Origin: Rouxiella sp. S1S-2
GTDB taxonomy: Bacteria; Pseudomonadota; Gammaproteobacteria; Enterobacterales; Enterobacteriaceae
Length of the DNA: 64,000 bases
Direction: 5' to 3'
Assembly (NCBI RefSeq): GCF_009208105.1
Contig: NZ_WFKL01000001.1
Location: forward strand, 2,418,001 to 2,482,000
Part shown: one piece after another, positions 45,438 through 57,500 of the stretch
Layout: every line of letters starts with the position of its first letter
How positions within the stretch are numbered: the first letter of the stretch is position 1
The notes under the pieces: model-generated
What the model saw: the letters and a program-made list of their open reading frames with translations, nothing else
Database searches by the model: none
Told to the model about the DNA's origin: nothing
Translations under genes and position numbers: made by a program

Positions 45438-46418
45438 ATGAGAAGCGTACGCTTTTATCCTGAAGCCTGGCCGCTGCATACGGCCTTTGTTATTGCTCGC
45501 GGCAGTCGTAGTGAAGCGCGTGTTATTGTGGTCGACATTGAAGAGGACGGGGTGGTTGGCACCGGCGAGTGCACGCCGTACCCGCATTATGGTGAAAGTG
45601 AAATTTCAGTGATGGCCCAGCTGGAATCTGTGAGTCAGCCTATTGAAAACGGCGCTGACCGTCATGCAATCGAAAAGCTGTTGCCCGCGGGCGCGGCGAG
45701 AAATGCCCTGGACTCGGCGCTGTGGAATTTACAACAGCGGCAGAGCGGTAAAACACTGTGGCAACTTACCGATACTCATCCCGCGGCTTCAATCAGTATG
45801 GCGCAAACGCTGAGCGTTGATACTCCCGAGGCGATGGCAGAAGCGGCGATTGCCCATCAGCAAAATGGCGCAACGTTGCTCAAAATTAAACTCGATAATC
45901 ACTTTATTACCGAACGTATGGTGGCAATTCGCACGGCGGTGCCCAATGTCTCCCTGATCGTTGATGCCAACGAGTCCTGGCAAAGCGAAGGGCTGGCGTC
46001 GCGCTGCCAACTGCTAGCCGACCTCGGCGTGTTGATGCTTGAACAGCCACTGCCCGCGGGTCAGGATGAAGGATTGGCAAACTTTATTCATCCGCTGCCC
46101 ATTTGCGCCGATGAAAGCTGTCATACCGCTGAGGACGTGCCGTTGTTGGCCGGTCGCTATGAGATGGTCAATATTAAATTGGATAAAACAGGAGGGCTCA
46201 CCGCCGCGCTGAAGCTGGCAACTGCTGCCCGGGAAACTGGGCTGGAAATTATGCTCGGTTGCATGCTTTGCACCTCACGCGCGGTTCGCGCAGCGCTGCC
46301 ATTAACGGAGGGAGCAAAGTTTATCGATCTTGATGGGCCTACATGGCTAGAAAAAGACGTGGTGCCCGGCCTGGCGTTTCACGGCGGGGTGATAGATTTA
46401 CAGGCAACGGGTGATTGA
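45438..46418 (+). CDS. ycjG: L-Ala-D/L-Glu epimerase, 326 aa
   Basis: Enolase-superfamily member that epimerises the dipeptide from recycled murein. The Lys pair LLKIKLD (about 149-155), metal ligands in VDANESW, LEQPLP and CADES, and the second-face Lys in NIKLDKTGG are all intact. E. coli has mpaA, whose product releases the substrate dipeptide, next to this gene; it is absent from this place. Start ATG at 45438, preceded by GGAG. Confidence 0.94.
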   Translation: MRSVRFYPEAWPLHTAFVIARGSRSEARVIVVDIEEDGVVGTGECTPYPHYGESEISVMAQLESVSQPIENGADRHAIEKLLPAGAARNALDSALWNLQQRQSGKTLWQLTDTHPAASISMAQTLSVDTPEAMAEAAIAHQQNGATLLKIKLDNHFITERMVAIRTAVPNVSLIVDANESWQSEGLASRCQLLADLGVLMLEQPLPAGQDEGLANFIHPLPICADESCHTAEDVPLLAGRYEMVNIKLDKTGGLTAALKLATAARETGLEIMLGCMLCTSRAVRAALPLTEGAKFIDLDGPTWLEKDVVPGLAFHGGVIDLQATGD

Positions 46419-46522
46419 ATGATCGGCTATAAAGCGTAGTGCGCATCAAACCCCGGCGGCATTAACCCCGGGGCTTGAGATGTTGTACGGTGATCTTAGT
46501 GCAATGGCCTTAACGTGGAAAA

Positions 46523-46948
46523 CTACTTCTTGGCCAACGGATCAAATACGGTGTAAGGCGCACAGGTATAAACCTGGCCCGCCATGGAGAGCTGGTAAAG
46601 CTCTGCACCTTTGGTGCCCGCTGAGTTTTCATTAATGCCGAATTTGATCACCGTATTTGAGGGATCGGGCGTAAATGTTTTAGTGTCTGCGTTGTAAGTG
46701 GAAAGTGTGTACTTCACTTTGTCACTCTCATCGGCAGTACGGTTGCCAAAATAAATCTGCGAAGCGTTAGTTTTAGGATCGGTAATCTGCATAACCATCG
46801 TGTCATCGCTGGCGATCGCGCTGGTCAGCACCTTCATTCCGCCGCAGTGTGTGTATCCCGCTGCCGTGTAATCACCAATCATATCAGCGGCATGTACCAC
46901 ATTGGCCATAGATCCAATAACCAGCAGTGACAGAAGCATTTTTTTCAT
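46523..46948 (-). CDS. Unknown secreted protein, 141 aa
   Basis: A standard signal peptide (MKKMLLSLLVIGSMANVVHA) precedes a mature chain of about 120 residues, rich in Thr, Asp and Ser with beta-type alternation. Two Cys occur, in THCGGMKVL and VYTCAPYTVF near the two ends, suitable for one disulfide. No family recognised. Stands alone between ycjG and zntB. Probably periplasmic. Confidence 0.75.
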   Translation of the reverse strand: MKKMLLSLLVIGSMANVVHAADMIGDYTAAGYTHCGGMKVLTSAIASDDTMVMQITDPKTNASQIYFGNRTADESDKVKYTLSTYNADTKTFTPDPSNTVIKFGINENSAGTKGAELYQLSMAGQVYTCAPYTVFDPLAKK

Positions 46949-47332
46949 TTTGTTATTTAACCTGATGTAAAAGGGGCGTTATGTTTGCAAAAGCGTGAAG
47001 CCTCGTTAGCGTAGTGTATGAATTCGTATCTCAGCGTCTATTTCTTCAATGCAAGAAAGTATGTCAGGCTATGCCCGGCGCACCTGTTGACCTTAAATTC
47101 GTTCAAAGCTGACCCGCCTTTACGTTCAAAATGCCCGCCGGTATAAATTTATCGACAGTGACTACATCTTGAAACACTCTTACGCGGTGCACACACACCT
47201 TCATCGGGCGCACATGTCATTATTAGCCTGTTTATCGGTTACTGCCACTGTACGCTTTTAAAACCGATGTGTTGGAGCTTCAAAGAGTTAACGCTAGACT
47301 TATATAAATGAGAAGAGAAAGTGAGGAATAAC
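46949..47332. other. Divergent region before zntB and the secreted-protein gene
   Basis: About 380 bases with no supported gene. It should hold promoters for both flanking genes. No clear operator, terminator or repeat was identified beyond a short TTCTT/AAGAA hairpin near 47042-47057. Confidence 0.35.
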
Positions 47333-48316
47333 GTGGACGTGATTAAGGGTGAAGAACTACAGGTCTCTGACGCAGTTTATGCGTATCAGCTCGACGGCAA
47401 AGGTGGCGTGAGCGAGATTGACACGAATTGCGAAGCCAGTATCGCTAAACCCTGCTGGCTGCACCTCGACTATTCCATGCCCAACAGTGAAAAATGGATT
47501 AACAGTACGCCCGTTTTACCCGACAGCGTGCGGGAAGCCTTGGCCGGCGAAAGTATCCGGCCTAAAGTGCTGCGCATGGGCGACGGCACATTGATCACGC
47601 TGCGCAGTATCAATCTCAATGCCAATGCGCGTCCGGATCAGCTGGTCACCATTCGTGTATATCTTACAGATAAAATGATTGTTTCCACGCGTCATCGCAA
47701 AGTGTTTTCGATGAATGAAATCATCAATGACATGCAGCAAGGAACAGGCCCCACGGATACCGGCAGCTGGCTGGTGGAGATGTGTGATGCGCTGACCGAT
47801 CACACCAGCGATTTTATTGAAGATCTGCACGATAAAATAATCGATTTTGAAGATGCTCTGTTGGAGCAGCAGGTGCCTGAGCGTGGACAAATGGCGTTAC
47901 TGCGTAAGCAACTGATCGTACTGCGTCGCTACATGTCACCGCAGCGTGACGTGTTTGCCCGACTGGCCAGTGAGCGTTTTCCGTGGATGACTGACGACGA
48001 GCGCCGCCGTATGCAGGAAATTTCTGACCGTCTGGGACGGGGCCTCGATGATTTAGATTCAAGCATTGCGCGCACGGCGGTGCTGTCTGACGAAATCAGT
48101 TCACTGATGGCCGACGCGCTGAATCGCCGCACCTATACTATGTCGCTGCTGGCGATGGTCTTCCTGCCAACCACCTTCCTGACCGGCCTGTTTGGCGTCA
48201 ATTTGGGCGGCATACCCGGTGCCAGCAATCACATGAGCTTTGCGGTGTTCTGCGCTTTGCTGGTGATTCTGGTTGGCGGCGTGGCGTGGTGGATGAAGCG
48301 CAGCAAGTGGTTGTAA
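47333..48316 (+). CDS. zntB: ZntB, CorA-family zinc transporter, 327 aa
   Basis: Inner-membrane zinc transporter with a large cytoplasmic funnel. [58 protein letters not shown], and [20 protein letters not shown] carry the family pattern; the pore motif GVN replaces GMN of CorA. Two helices end the chain at RSKWL. I choose the GTG at 47333, which follows GTGAGGA, because it gives exactly the E. coli length; an upstream GTG at 47321 would add four residues. Confidence 0.94.
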   Translation: MDVIKGEELQVSDAVYAYQLDGKGGVSEIDTNCEASIAKPCWLHLDYSMPNSEKWINSTPVLPDSVREALAGESIRPKVLRMGDGTLITLRSINLNANARPDQLVTIRVYLTDKMIVSTRHRKVFSMNEIINDMQQGTGPTDTGSWLVEMCDALTDHTSDFIEDLHDKIIDFEDALLEQQVPERGQMALLRKQLIVLRRYMSPQRDVFARLASERFPWMTDDERRRMQEISDRLGRGLDDLDSSIARTAVLSDEISSLMADALNRRTYTMSLLAMVFLPTTFLTGLFGVNLGGIPGASNHMSFAVFCALLVILVGGVAWWMKRSKWL

Positions 48317-48342
48317 CGGTTAAATAGTGTTTTAAAAATACA

Positions 48343-48370
48343 TAAAAAAAAGCCGGTCATAGACCGGCAT
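48343..48370 (-). terminator. Terminator shared by zntB and the giant gene
   Basis: GCCGGTC and GACCGGC with a TAT loop; on the minus strand eight T follow directly. It lies 170 bases past the stop of the giant minus-strand frame and 27 bases past zntB. Confidence 0.85.
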
Positions 48371-48539
48371 TATTCGAATCAATTACGCTATGCAATAATT
48401 CTAAAATTCTTAAATAAGACAATATGGAGCACAACGCCCATCGCTTGACGTTGCATTCACCTGCGATATGAATACTGCGCTAATCGCGGCGAGCGGATAT
48501 TGATTTAGCGCAACTTTTTATCGGTAAAATATCAATCTA

Positions 48540-51500
48540 TTACACGCCGACCAGATAAAGCTGAACATTCGATTGAGCAGCAAGCGGATGGTCAAAAATG
48601 TGCAGATACAGAAACCAGGCTTTCAATATATCCTGCTGGCTGAGCGCGTTAAGTTGATCAATGTGTACGTCACACAGCAGGCCAAACAGCATCTCTGGGT
48701 CATGCATGATCAAACGAATCATCAACTGTTCGCTGGCAAACAGATGTCTAAAGAAAGCCGCGTGCTGCTTCTTATCGACTAGCTCAAATTCACGCTGTTG
48801 CATAAATTTTTCAACATCCGTTGACTGATAAAATACGCGCTCCTGCTCTTGCCAGGTATCAACCTCATTGATCATAACGGTCCTGATTCGCGTCTGTAAT
48901 CGGAGCAAAAATGCCGAGTCTGTGAGTTCAGCAAGTGCATAGGGGCTGGAAAGTCTATGCTTTACCCGTGTTGAAAATTCCAGCGCGGTTTTAGGCGATC
49001 CGGCTACGCCCGCCGGATGAGTTTGCGAATGCGTGCCGCGTTCTGGCCCGGCGTTTACCTGCAGCAAATCATCGTTTTGCTCAATGCTCAGCGGTTGTGC
49101 GGCGGCGAAGCGTTTTTCCGCCATGTCGCTCGACCCTGCGCTGAAATCTTTCAAACCGGCTGAAAGTATCAGTTGCACTGGCCAGGCATTGTTAATAGAC
49201 ATTAACGGCAGGTCCTGCATCGATACTGCGGGGCGTAACAGGTGAAGACTTTCTGAAAAATGAGCATTTTTCCAATAGGCTAACGAGTTCTCAAGAGCTG
49301 ACTGCCACACCACTAAATGCTGACACACTCCGTGGTTGTGCCGAGTATTTTCGGGAAGTGTGAGTAGGCGATTAATCAGCTCGTTATCTTCTGGCACACC
49401 GCTCGCCAATAGCTTTAACGTATCTAATGCCTGCTGCCAGTCCACTTGAAGCGCTTCTGTATGCTCTTCATCATCTAGATATTGCCAGGCAGAGTTAAAA
49501 TCGTCAGTGGTGGAGTGAGGCTGCTCACCATAGTGGCTGAAAAAATAATTTTCAGCCTGTCGATGCTGCTCTAAAAGTCGTCGTGGCAATAACGGGGGCA
49601 GGGCCGAGTGTCGAGAAGGGGGGATGGCCGTAAGAGATTGTAAGACACTGATTGAGCGCCTGATGTAGCCTTTCGCCAATACAATCCAGTTCAGAAGGTT
49701 TTGATACTGCTCACCCTGATGATGATCCTTTTCTATGATTATCACCATTTGTTCAAACACTAATTGCTTAAGCTTCAAAACGCTGGCGGCGGCAGAACTT
49801 TCTTCAGGGTGGTAAAGATTAGCCTCACGCCAGTTAAAAATATTCCACAAACTGGCTTCAACGTGCAGCACGTTCTGTGTTTGAGCCTCTACGACGGCAT
49901 AAAATTCCTGTCCCATTCCCCTAAAATGCTGGCGAAGATGCGCTAGCTCAAACTCTGCCGAATCGCTTAGCTCAAAGCGATAGGGTAGCAGACTGTCTGA
50001 GCCGATCATCGTTTGAGTATTATTGTTCAGGCGCGCCTGCCAGTGCCTTAACGGCGTCTGGCTAGTCTCCAGTGATAAATTATCCAGCGAGTTGTGCAGC
50101 AGCAGCGGAAAAAACTGGGGTTGTGCGAGTGCCTGCTGCCTAACGATAAAGTTAACGACAGTGATATCAAATCCCTGTGCCGGTGACAGGGTGCCAGAAG
50201 CGATGACATCCTGTGGCCAGTCTGCAGGAACCGTGGGTGAAATTTGCAAAATCCCTTGTGCGTCCATCACCCGATAGCCGACCCGTTTAAAATTATCTTC
50301 GGCAAAAATAAAAACTACACTCCCGTCGTTTCTTTGCAAAACGCGAGGTGAAGGCACCATTTTATTACTCACATCCCGCGGCCTAATCTGTTGCAGATAA
50401 GAGCTGACAGAAAAATTCCCTGCAGCAATAAAACGTTTGGCCTGAGTGCCTGAAATAAGACGCCATGCATTACGCGCCAGCCATTTCCATTGACTCATTT
50501 CAACTGCAGCGGCAGGTAAACGTATTTTTAGAGAAAAATGCTGGTCCGACGAAACGTGGCGATCGTGTGGCTGAAAATCCAGACGACACTCCCCCTCTGG
50601 CGTGCTATGTAGCGTCATTGGCAGGGTTTTGTTTTGAGTTCCGGGGCAAAAATAGACGTGAGTCGTGGGCGCAGACGCTTCAGTAAAAACGCCCGGCAGA
50701 GACGGGTGTTTAACGGCCCTGGCCGGTAAAAGGAGGGCGTCCATCTTCACACAGTGTAGTTGCCAAGCCAGCGCAATAGAGCGGTCAAAAAAGTCATTCA
50801 GGGATATTTTACCCTGCTGGAGAATATGCAATTCTTGCTCAAGTCCATTAAAGTTATCCAGGGCTTGCCAGATTGACTCATAGGCTGGACTGTCCGGCAG
50901 TGGATAAAATTTCTCACGATTGTCGGCCATGCTGGCAAACAGAACACGACGATCGGCCACCTGCCAGCCGAGATAGCCAAAATGGGTCAGTGGGTCCCAC
51001 CAAAAACCGATGAAGCCTGTTACTGGCAAATCCAGCAATGAGACTCCACCCGCCGCTGGCAACGTTTCGCGCAAAAGAGTGGCAATTTCAGGCCACTGAG
51101 TCTCATTTCCCATCACTCGACTGACAGCTTGATTGAATGCGACGACTGATTGAGCCGCCGGGCGCTGCTGCCATTGCACAACATCAGGATGTTCGGACAG
51201 ACTCGCCAAATGTTGTGACTGCCGGGAAATTTGCAAATATTGGGCGTCATCACTGAGAGCGAAGAAGAAAAATCGCTGCGCCAGCCAGTCCTCAAATTGA
51301 CGCTTTTGCTCAGCAAAATCTGCCTCATTGATAGACCGGGTAAGCGTGGATAATTTATCGTCAACCTCTGTCTGAAGCAGATCAAAAAGCGGCATGGAGA
51401 GGCTGCCGTTATTAATTTGGGTGGCGTGCGCGGAGAGGTATAGGGTTAAGGTGAGCGGTTGAAGAAAATGGCGTTCAACATCAGCCATGCCAAAACAGAG

Positions 51501-54500
51501 TCGTGACAGGGTGAGATTATCTGTATGAGTTGGCATTTGTCTAAAAATCAGCGGTACGAACTGAGGATTTCCCAGCGGCAGAAGCAAACTCTTGCCACTT
51601 TCAGGCAGTCTGAAGGCGATCGCTGCCGTTTTGCCCCTTTGCCCATTGCCACTCGCTTCCTGATACCAGGTAACCTCTATCCCTTTTTGCGAGGCTGCCA
51701 GAATAAAATCATTGAGCTGGACGGGCGGCAGTATTGAAAATGCCGTAGTGAGCAATTGGCGCTGCGCCTGCAGGTTGTTTTTCAGTAAGTCTTTCAATTG
51801 CTGCCACTGTGGCTCCCCTTTGGGAGTAAAAAGCAGTTGACTGAGGCTGTTAACCAGACGCTGATTTACCCTCACGCACGCCAAGAGAGGAATTTGCATC
51901 TCTGCTACATTTTGCACGCTTGCCGCCAGGGTTTGCAGCGCACTTGCCGAATAGTGATGGGTGGTGTCGATAGTATGGGACGGATTTAATAAGGCGATTT
52001 GCTGAATCGCGAGGGAATTAGCCGGGATAATGCCTGCGTCCTGCAGCGCGTTACGCGAAAGTTGCAGCAAAACTTCGGGATAAGCTGCGGTAATTCCTAA
52101 GCGCTGGGCAATGATGGCACCCAGACATAGCCATTGAGAAGAGAGACTTAGCAACGGCGCTTCACTTAACAGCGGCTCAACGGCAGCCAGCAGGGGCGCG
52201 AAAGAGAGCAAATGATTAACTACGGCCGCAGTCAATCTGCTTAAAGCGTGATGATTTTTCTCGCTTTTGTCTTTCATTTTGAACGAATAAAGGGTGACAA
52301 TATCTTTTATTTGCCCCTTCACAAAATTCACATTAAACAGTTCGCTGAGCCGCGGTGAGTCCAGAGAGAACGATGTCTGCAGGTGATTAAAAATAAAGTC
52401 AAATAGCGGTAAACTTGCAGGATGGGCCTGCTGTAGTGCATGACACAACAGTTGCAACAGCATACTTTTATCAATTTTTATCTTTTCTGGAACGAGGTGT
52501 TGCAGAGCGATTAATTGATAGTCGATGATGCTGCCATTCTCATCAATCAGGTTGTTAATTAATATCGCCACGTCCAACAAAGGTGTTTGCTGGGGCACTG
52601 TTGCCAGGTCGAACCATGCAGCGTAGAGCCTTTCATGCAAGGGGGCCGAGGATGATGCCGCGAAGTATTGAAGCAAGGGCTTTATTTCTGAGAAATTAAG
52701 GGTATCTTCCTCGATGCAAGCCAATGGATAGAGTAGGCGAGAGGGAGGAGTTTGGCGTTTCACTCGCTGAGAGGCGCTATACATAAAATCGTTATTTAAA
52801 AAAGTAAACCAATAGCCATTATCCTGCTGATAAACATGGCAAAAAAGTAATTCTTGATGCAGGTGACAGCTTTCAATCATGGCAGCTGTTACATCTTCAA
52901 TAAATTGCGCATTGACCACGTCGTCCATCACTATTTTTTCTGGCAGAATAATGCGTCTTTTTTGCCACGCGTTGCTGAGTTTTTGAGTCACATTGAGTAA
53001 AAAGGCTTGCAGGTTTTGATAATGCATATCTGCAAACAGCCGCGGCTGTAGCGCAGCCATCCAGGCATTTTGTGCCGGGGGTAAACTCCATTCTTCACAA
53101 GGAAATGTAGCTAATGCTTTGGCGGTATATTCAATACGGGCAAAAGACGCATAAACCGTAGCGATCATATCAGTAACTTGAAGATAATTTTGGGTATAGC
53201 TTGCGTGTGTTGGCATCCGTTCTGCGCCGTAGAGGCTATGATTTCTTATCCCTTCATTAAATATCTCTATAGTTGGACTGAAAAGCGTGATGTAGGCAGG
53301 TTTATTTTCGGTTATTTGTTTAATGTAAAACGAGACTTTTTTAATTACCGCGATATGAAACTGTTGCTGTAAAAGAGAACGATGAAGACCAAAAATTGTG
53401 AATTTATCCAGCTCATAAGATAAAAATTTCTCAATTCTAGCAACATGTTGCCCATTATGATCTCGATGACTGTATTGCGAATAATGTAATAAACTTGAGC
53501 TTTTCGTCATCAGAATATGATGAACCATAAAAATATAAGTTGATTCTACCGCTTGAATATTATCGCGTAAGGCGAATTTAATTAGACTTATACTCTGATC
53601 AATAAGTGCGTTTTGCTCAGCCGTTAATAGGGTGTCTTTAAGCATGGCGCGAGGGTTTGCGATTCGATTTTTATAATATTTAAGAAGTACCGCTTCACTA
53701 AGGGGTTTTCCATTGTTTTCTGGCGTAATACCATTCTCGGTAAAGTAAAATTCACCTTGAGATAAAATTTGATGAGTGTAGCTTCGTATGGGGACCGTGA
53801 GGGATATGAAGCAAAACATTGATAGCCGATCGTAATTTTCAGCCACCAACCAACCTTCTTTTTCAGCTTTGGAAATAATGGCTGTGGGAGAGGCCCTTTG
53901 CAATGCTTTGAAAAATAGCTTTCGATACAGCACAGGATCCTGATTTTTCACATCAAATATATTATGGATAACGTTATAGGCTTTGTTATTCTCCACGTTG
54001 CAGGTAACATTATCAAACCCAGAGAGCGAATTTTTTTGTTTCGGTTTTATTGTCGTCCCGCTTCGCGTAGCATACGGCGACGAAGTGTTTTCGATTTTAT
54101 TGTGAAGGTATAATTTCTTTACGCTCATTTTTGCCATATTAAAACCCCATGGTCTGAAAAACGAAAGCATATTATTTTCAGGCCGTAGCGTAAGATAAGG
54201 GAAAGCAACAAAAATAGGCGTTGAGAGTAAACTGGCAGCGGAGGATTTTATTTTACCTCGCAGGTCACTTATTTGTGTAGTAAGTAATTCTAGCTGTTTT
54301 TCCTGTGCAATGAGTTGTTCAGTAAACTCGGGTGGATATCGCATGTGGCTTGAGTGTGGCTGTGTATAAGCCGCATTTAAGTTTTTCCTGAATAAAACCA
54401 GTTCGCTTTTTTTTAACCATGACTTTAGATGATGTTGTCGATAAGACTGGATAAGTGTCGTCATTGAATTTCTAATATTGTATCCTAGATAGAAATCAGC

Positions 54501-57500
54501 GGCGCAAATGGCAGCCTGAAACAGTGGCAGACCCATTGAGGGAGGGGTAATGTCCTCTTGGGTTGAAAATATATCCCGATAAAGTTCATAGCAGCTATAA
54601 AATGGGAGTGTTTCAATAAGTTGTTTTAAACTACCTTTAACATTGCTGCGTTCCGCATCAGTGAAGTGGGCGACATGATTTCTTTTTTGTATATAAGTAA
54701 GCAACTCTTTTCTGTCGCGAATGAGTTCTTTTTTTAATGCAATGACAGAGCTTATATTATTTTCAGTAAGCAGATTTTCTTCAAATTTCACAATGATATC
54801 AATAGGGTTTTTAAAATCCTTACAGAGTCTATTTTTGTAAAACTGGTAGCGTTCAGAGAAATAATCCCAGGTTTTATCCCATGAACTGTACAACGTTGTT
54901 GTCGGTTGTTGAGCCTCTTTACAGGGTTCAAAAAACGTTTGGTCATCATGGAAAATATAATTCTCATCCAGAGTTTTATAGGATAATCGAATAATGTCTT
55001 TTGTTTGATTTATCGGCAGCCTGAAAATGGGGAGTTGTCGTTGATGATTACGGCTTGCTTCGATATTTATGGCGTAGTAGCGTCTCTCATCTGTATGGTT
55101 ATTATAGACAAAGAAAACCTTGCCCATCTGCTGATAAGGTCGAGTATTATAGGTAATCTTTTTAAGGACTGGAGGATGAATCTTCAACCCTTTTGGCATT
55201 AGCATGTAGCGTAGTAATTTAAAACGCTTGACCTCTACACCGACCGAGTAAAAAAGACTGTGGGGATTGTTGAAAAATGTAAGCTCCTCCTCGGTAAGCA
55301 GGGCGATAGCTCTGGAAATCACGTCATTATATAACTCACAGGCGCTGGCGATCATCTGTTTATTCGCATTGTCATACATTAAATTTAAAGTGGTAAGTTT
55401 GCTGTGGGGCTTAAGTGTAAAGCTTTTTTGAATGGCGTTGTCGGTATGAAGGTAGTGGCGTAACGTTATCGGAATTTTTTCTGGCAATAAATTAAATACC
55501 ACCGTTAATCCATCTTCAAAACTACGAATGACATCACGAAAGCTTTTACATTTCCTCAGTATTCTAATATTTCTATCGTATGTGCCCTGGTTATTGACTA
55601 TTAATGCATGGGTGTCGAAATTTTGCGGTAAAAATATATCAATGTCGGAGTATTCTGATTGTATGACATCATCGAGTGTTATCGCAGGTAGGCTTTCAAG
55701 TTTGAGATCGTATTCGTGATATTCGTAAAAATCTTTATTAATTTTTTTGTGAATGGCTTCCAGAGAAGCTTCTTTGTCAGAGACAGGACTAAGATGTGGA
55801 TAGCAATTAAATCTCGATATAATAAATTCATCTATACGACCTTCGATGAGTGCCTGGCTGAAATCTTTATTCTGTATAGGGGAGTCCTTGGCGAGTTTTT
55901 TTTCAACGAAATTCATGCAATAGTATAAATTTTTAGAGTGTAAAAGTTCATCTTCTTTCCCATTTCTTTCAAGCAACAGCGCTTCAGGAACAATTTGAGA
56001 AAGTATAAAATTTGTGATTTTGATAAGCTTTGATGTATCGGCAATCCCTAATTCGATATAATATCTGGCCACGGAAATACGCAAGGTTTGCAGTGTCTTT
56101 TTTATCGTGGTCCCTGTTAATCCCTCTGAATTGTTTAGCCAGATTTCCTTGGCTTCAATACCGACACGATATATCAGACGATTAATACTCCAGACTTGTT
56201 GAGAGATGCCTGGTCCCAGAAGTATCGACAGAGTATCCAGCAAGTGCTGGTTCATTTTATGACTATCGACACTGGTAAATTCCGTGATATTTCCGACATA
56301 AAGGAATCGTTCAGCCTGAGCGAATTGAAGATCACCCTTGTCATCAAACAGAGTATTGAAGAGTTGAATTGCCAGCGGAGCTCCCGTTTTGTCAGAGCCA
56401 AGGAAATTTTTAGTGGTATTTAACGCTCGCAAACAAATATTTGTAGGCATATTTACAGCGACACTTTTCTCAGCCTGACGCGGAAGGCGCGAAGTTGCTA
56501 ACTCATCTTCGGTAGACGGCTGCCAACCCACTTTAGCCAAGTAGGTTAAGGTGGTGAGTAATGCGGCCCCTCCAAAGAGGCTAACTTTGACTCCCCGCCA
56601 GTCTTTACTGACAGAGGTTGCCGCTAATGCGGCAGAGCCAATCAATAACGGGGAAGACGCGGCGAGTTCACTCATCGAATTCATGGGCGTCTCTGACGTT
56701 GAGTGGCTAACTGCAGGCATATTTCGCTTTCCCAGCCACGGCGTGAGTTCCCCCAATAACATCTTTTTTTCAATATTCTGATAATGTAGATAATGAGATT
56801 CTGCACTCAAAGTGGCACGCAGCCTCGGCGTAATAGCATGGTTCACGGCTCTCTCAAGCGCTTTTTCAGCTCTCGACTCACTGAAAGGACTACTGTGATG
56901 ACGTAGAAACCAGTTCTTCAACCAAACCTGTTTGTTTTGAGCGTAATGCTCACTGACTTCTGACAGTGAGCAGATGCTTTGTATTATTTTTATCCCGTGC
57001 GTAAGGGTGTTCGGTTTAACTGAGTTCTCGAGCAGAAGGCCGGAGAGACGCAACGCGGTATACCCACCCAGCATCAACGTCATGCCCATTGTCACAGTTT
57101 CAACCAGGTCACTGCATGTTAAAAGCTGCTTAATCGGGATAATAACCTGAAGATGCAGGCTCACCAGTAATTCCGGTTGTTGCAAATTTTCACAGGCGCA
57201 GATTTTAAGGCCGGTAAAGGCCAAAGTGTTCAGCGTAGCAATAACGCGTTGCGTCAACGATACGTTGTTGGCCTCAAGCCAGGTCAGAAGCAGCGGGGGA
57301 AGACTGGTAAGAGTCACCGCCAGGGTCGTCGCGCCCACGGCTTTATAAACGAGAGCACTCAATAACGTCAGGCTGCCCGTTATTCCGGCCTGATAGACAA
57401 TATCAGCGCCTCGTTGCCCACAAAATAGCGCGGCGGCCAGCAGCTTACTCAATTCAGGATGAATCGTATGCAGTAGGTTGTTGGCAGCCTCTGTCCGACT

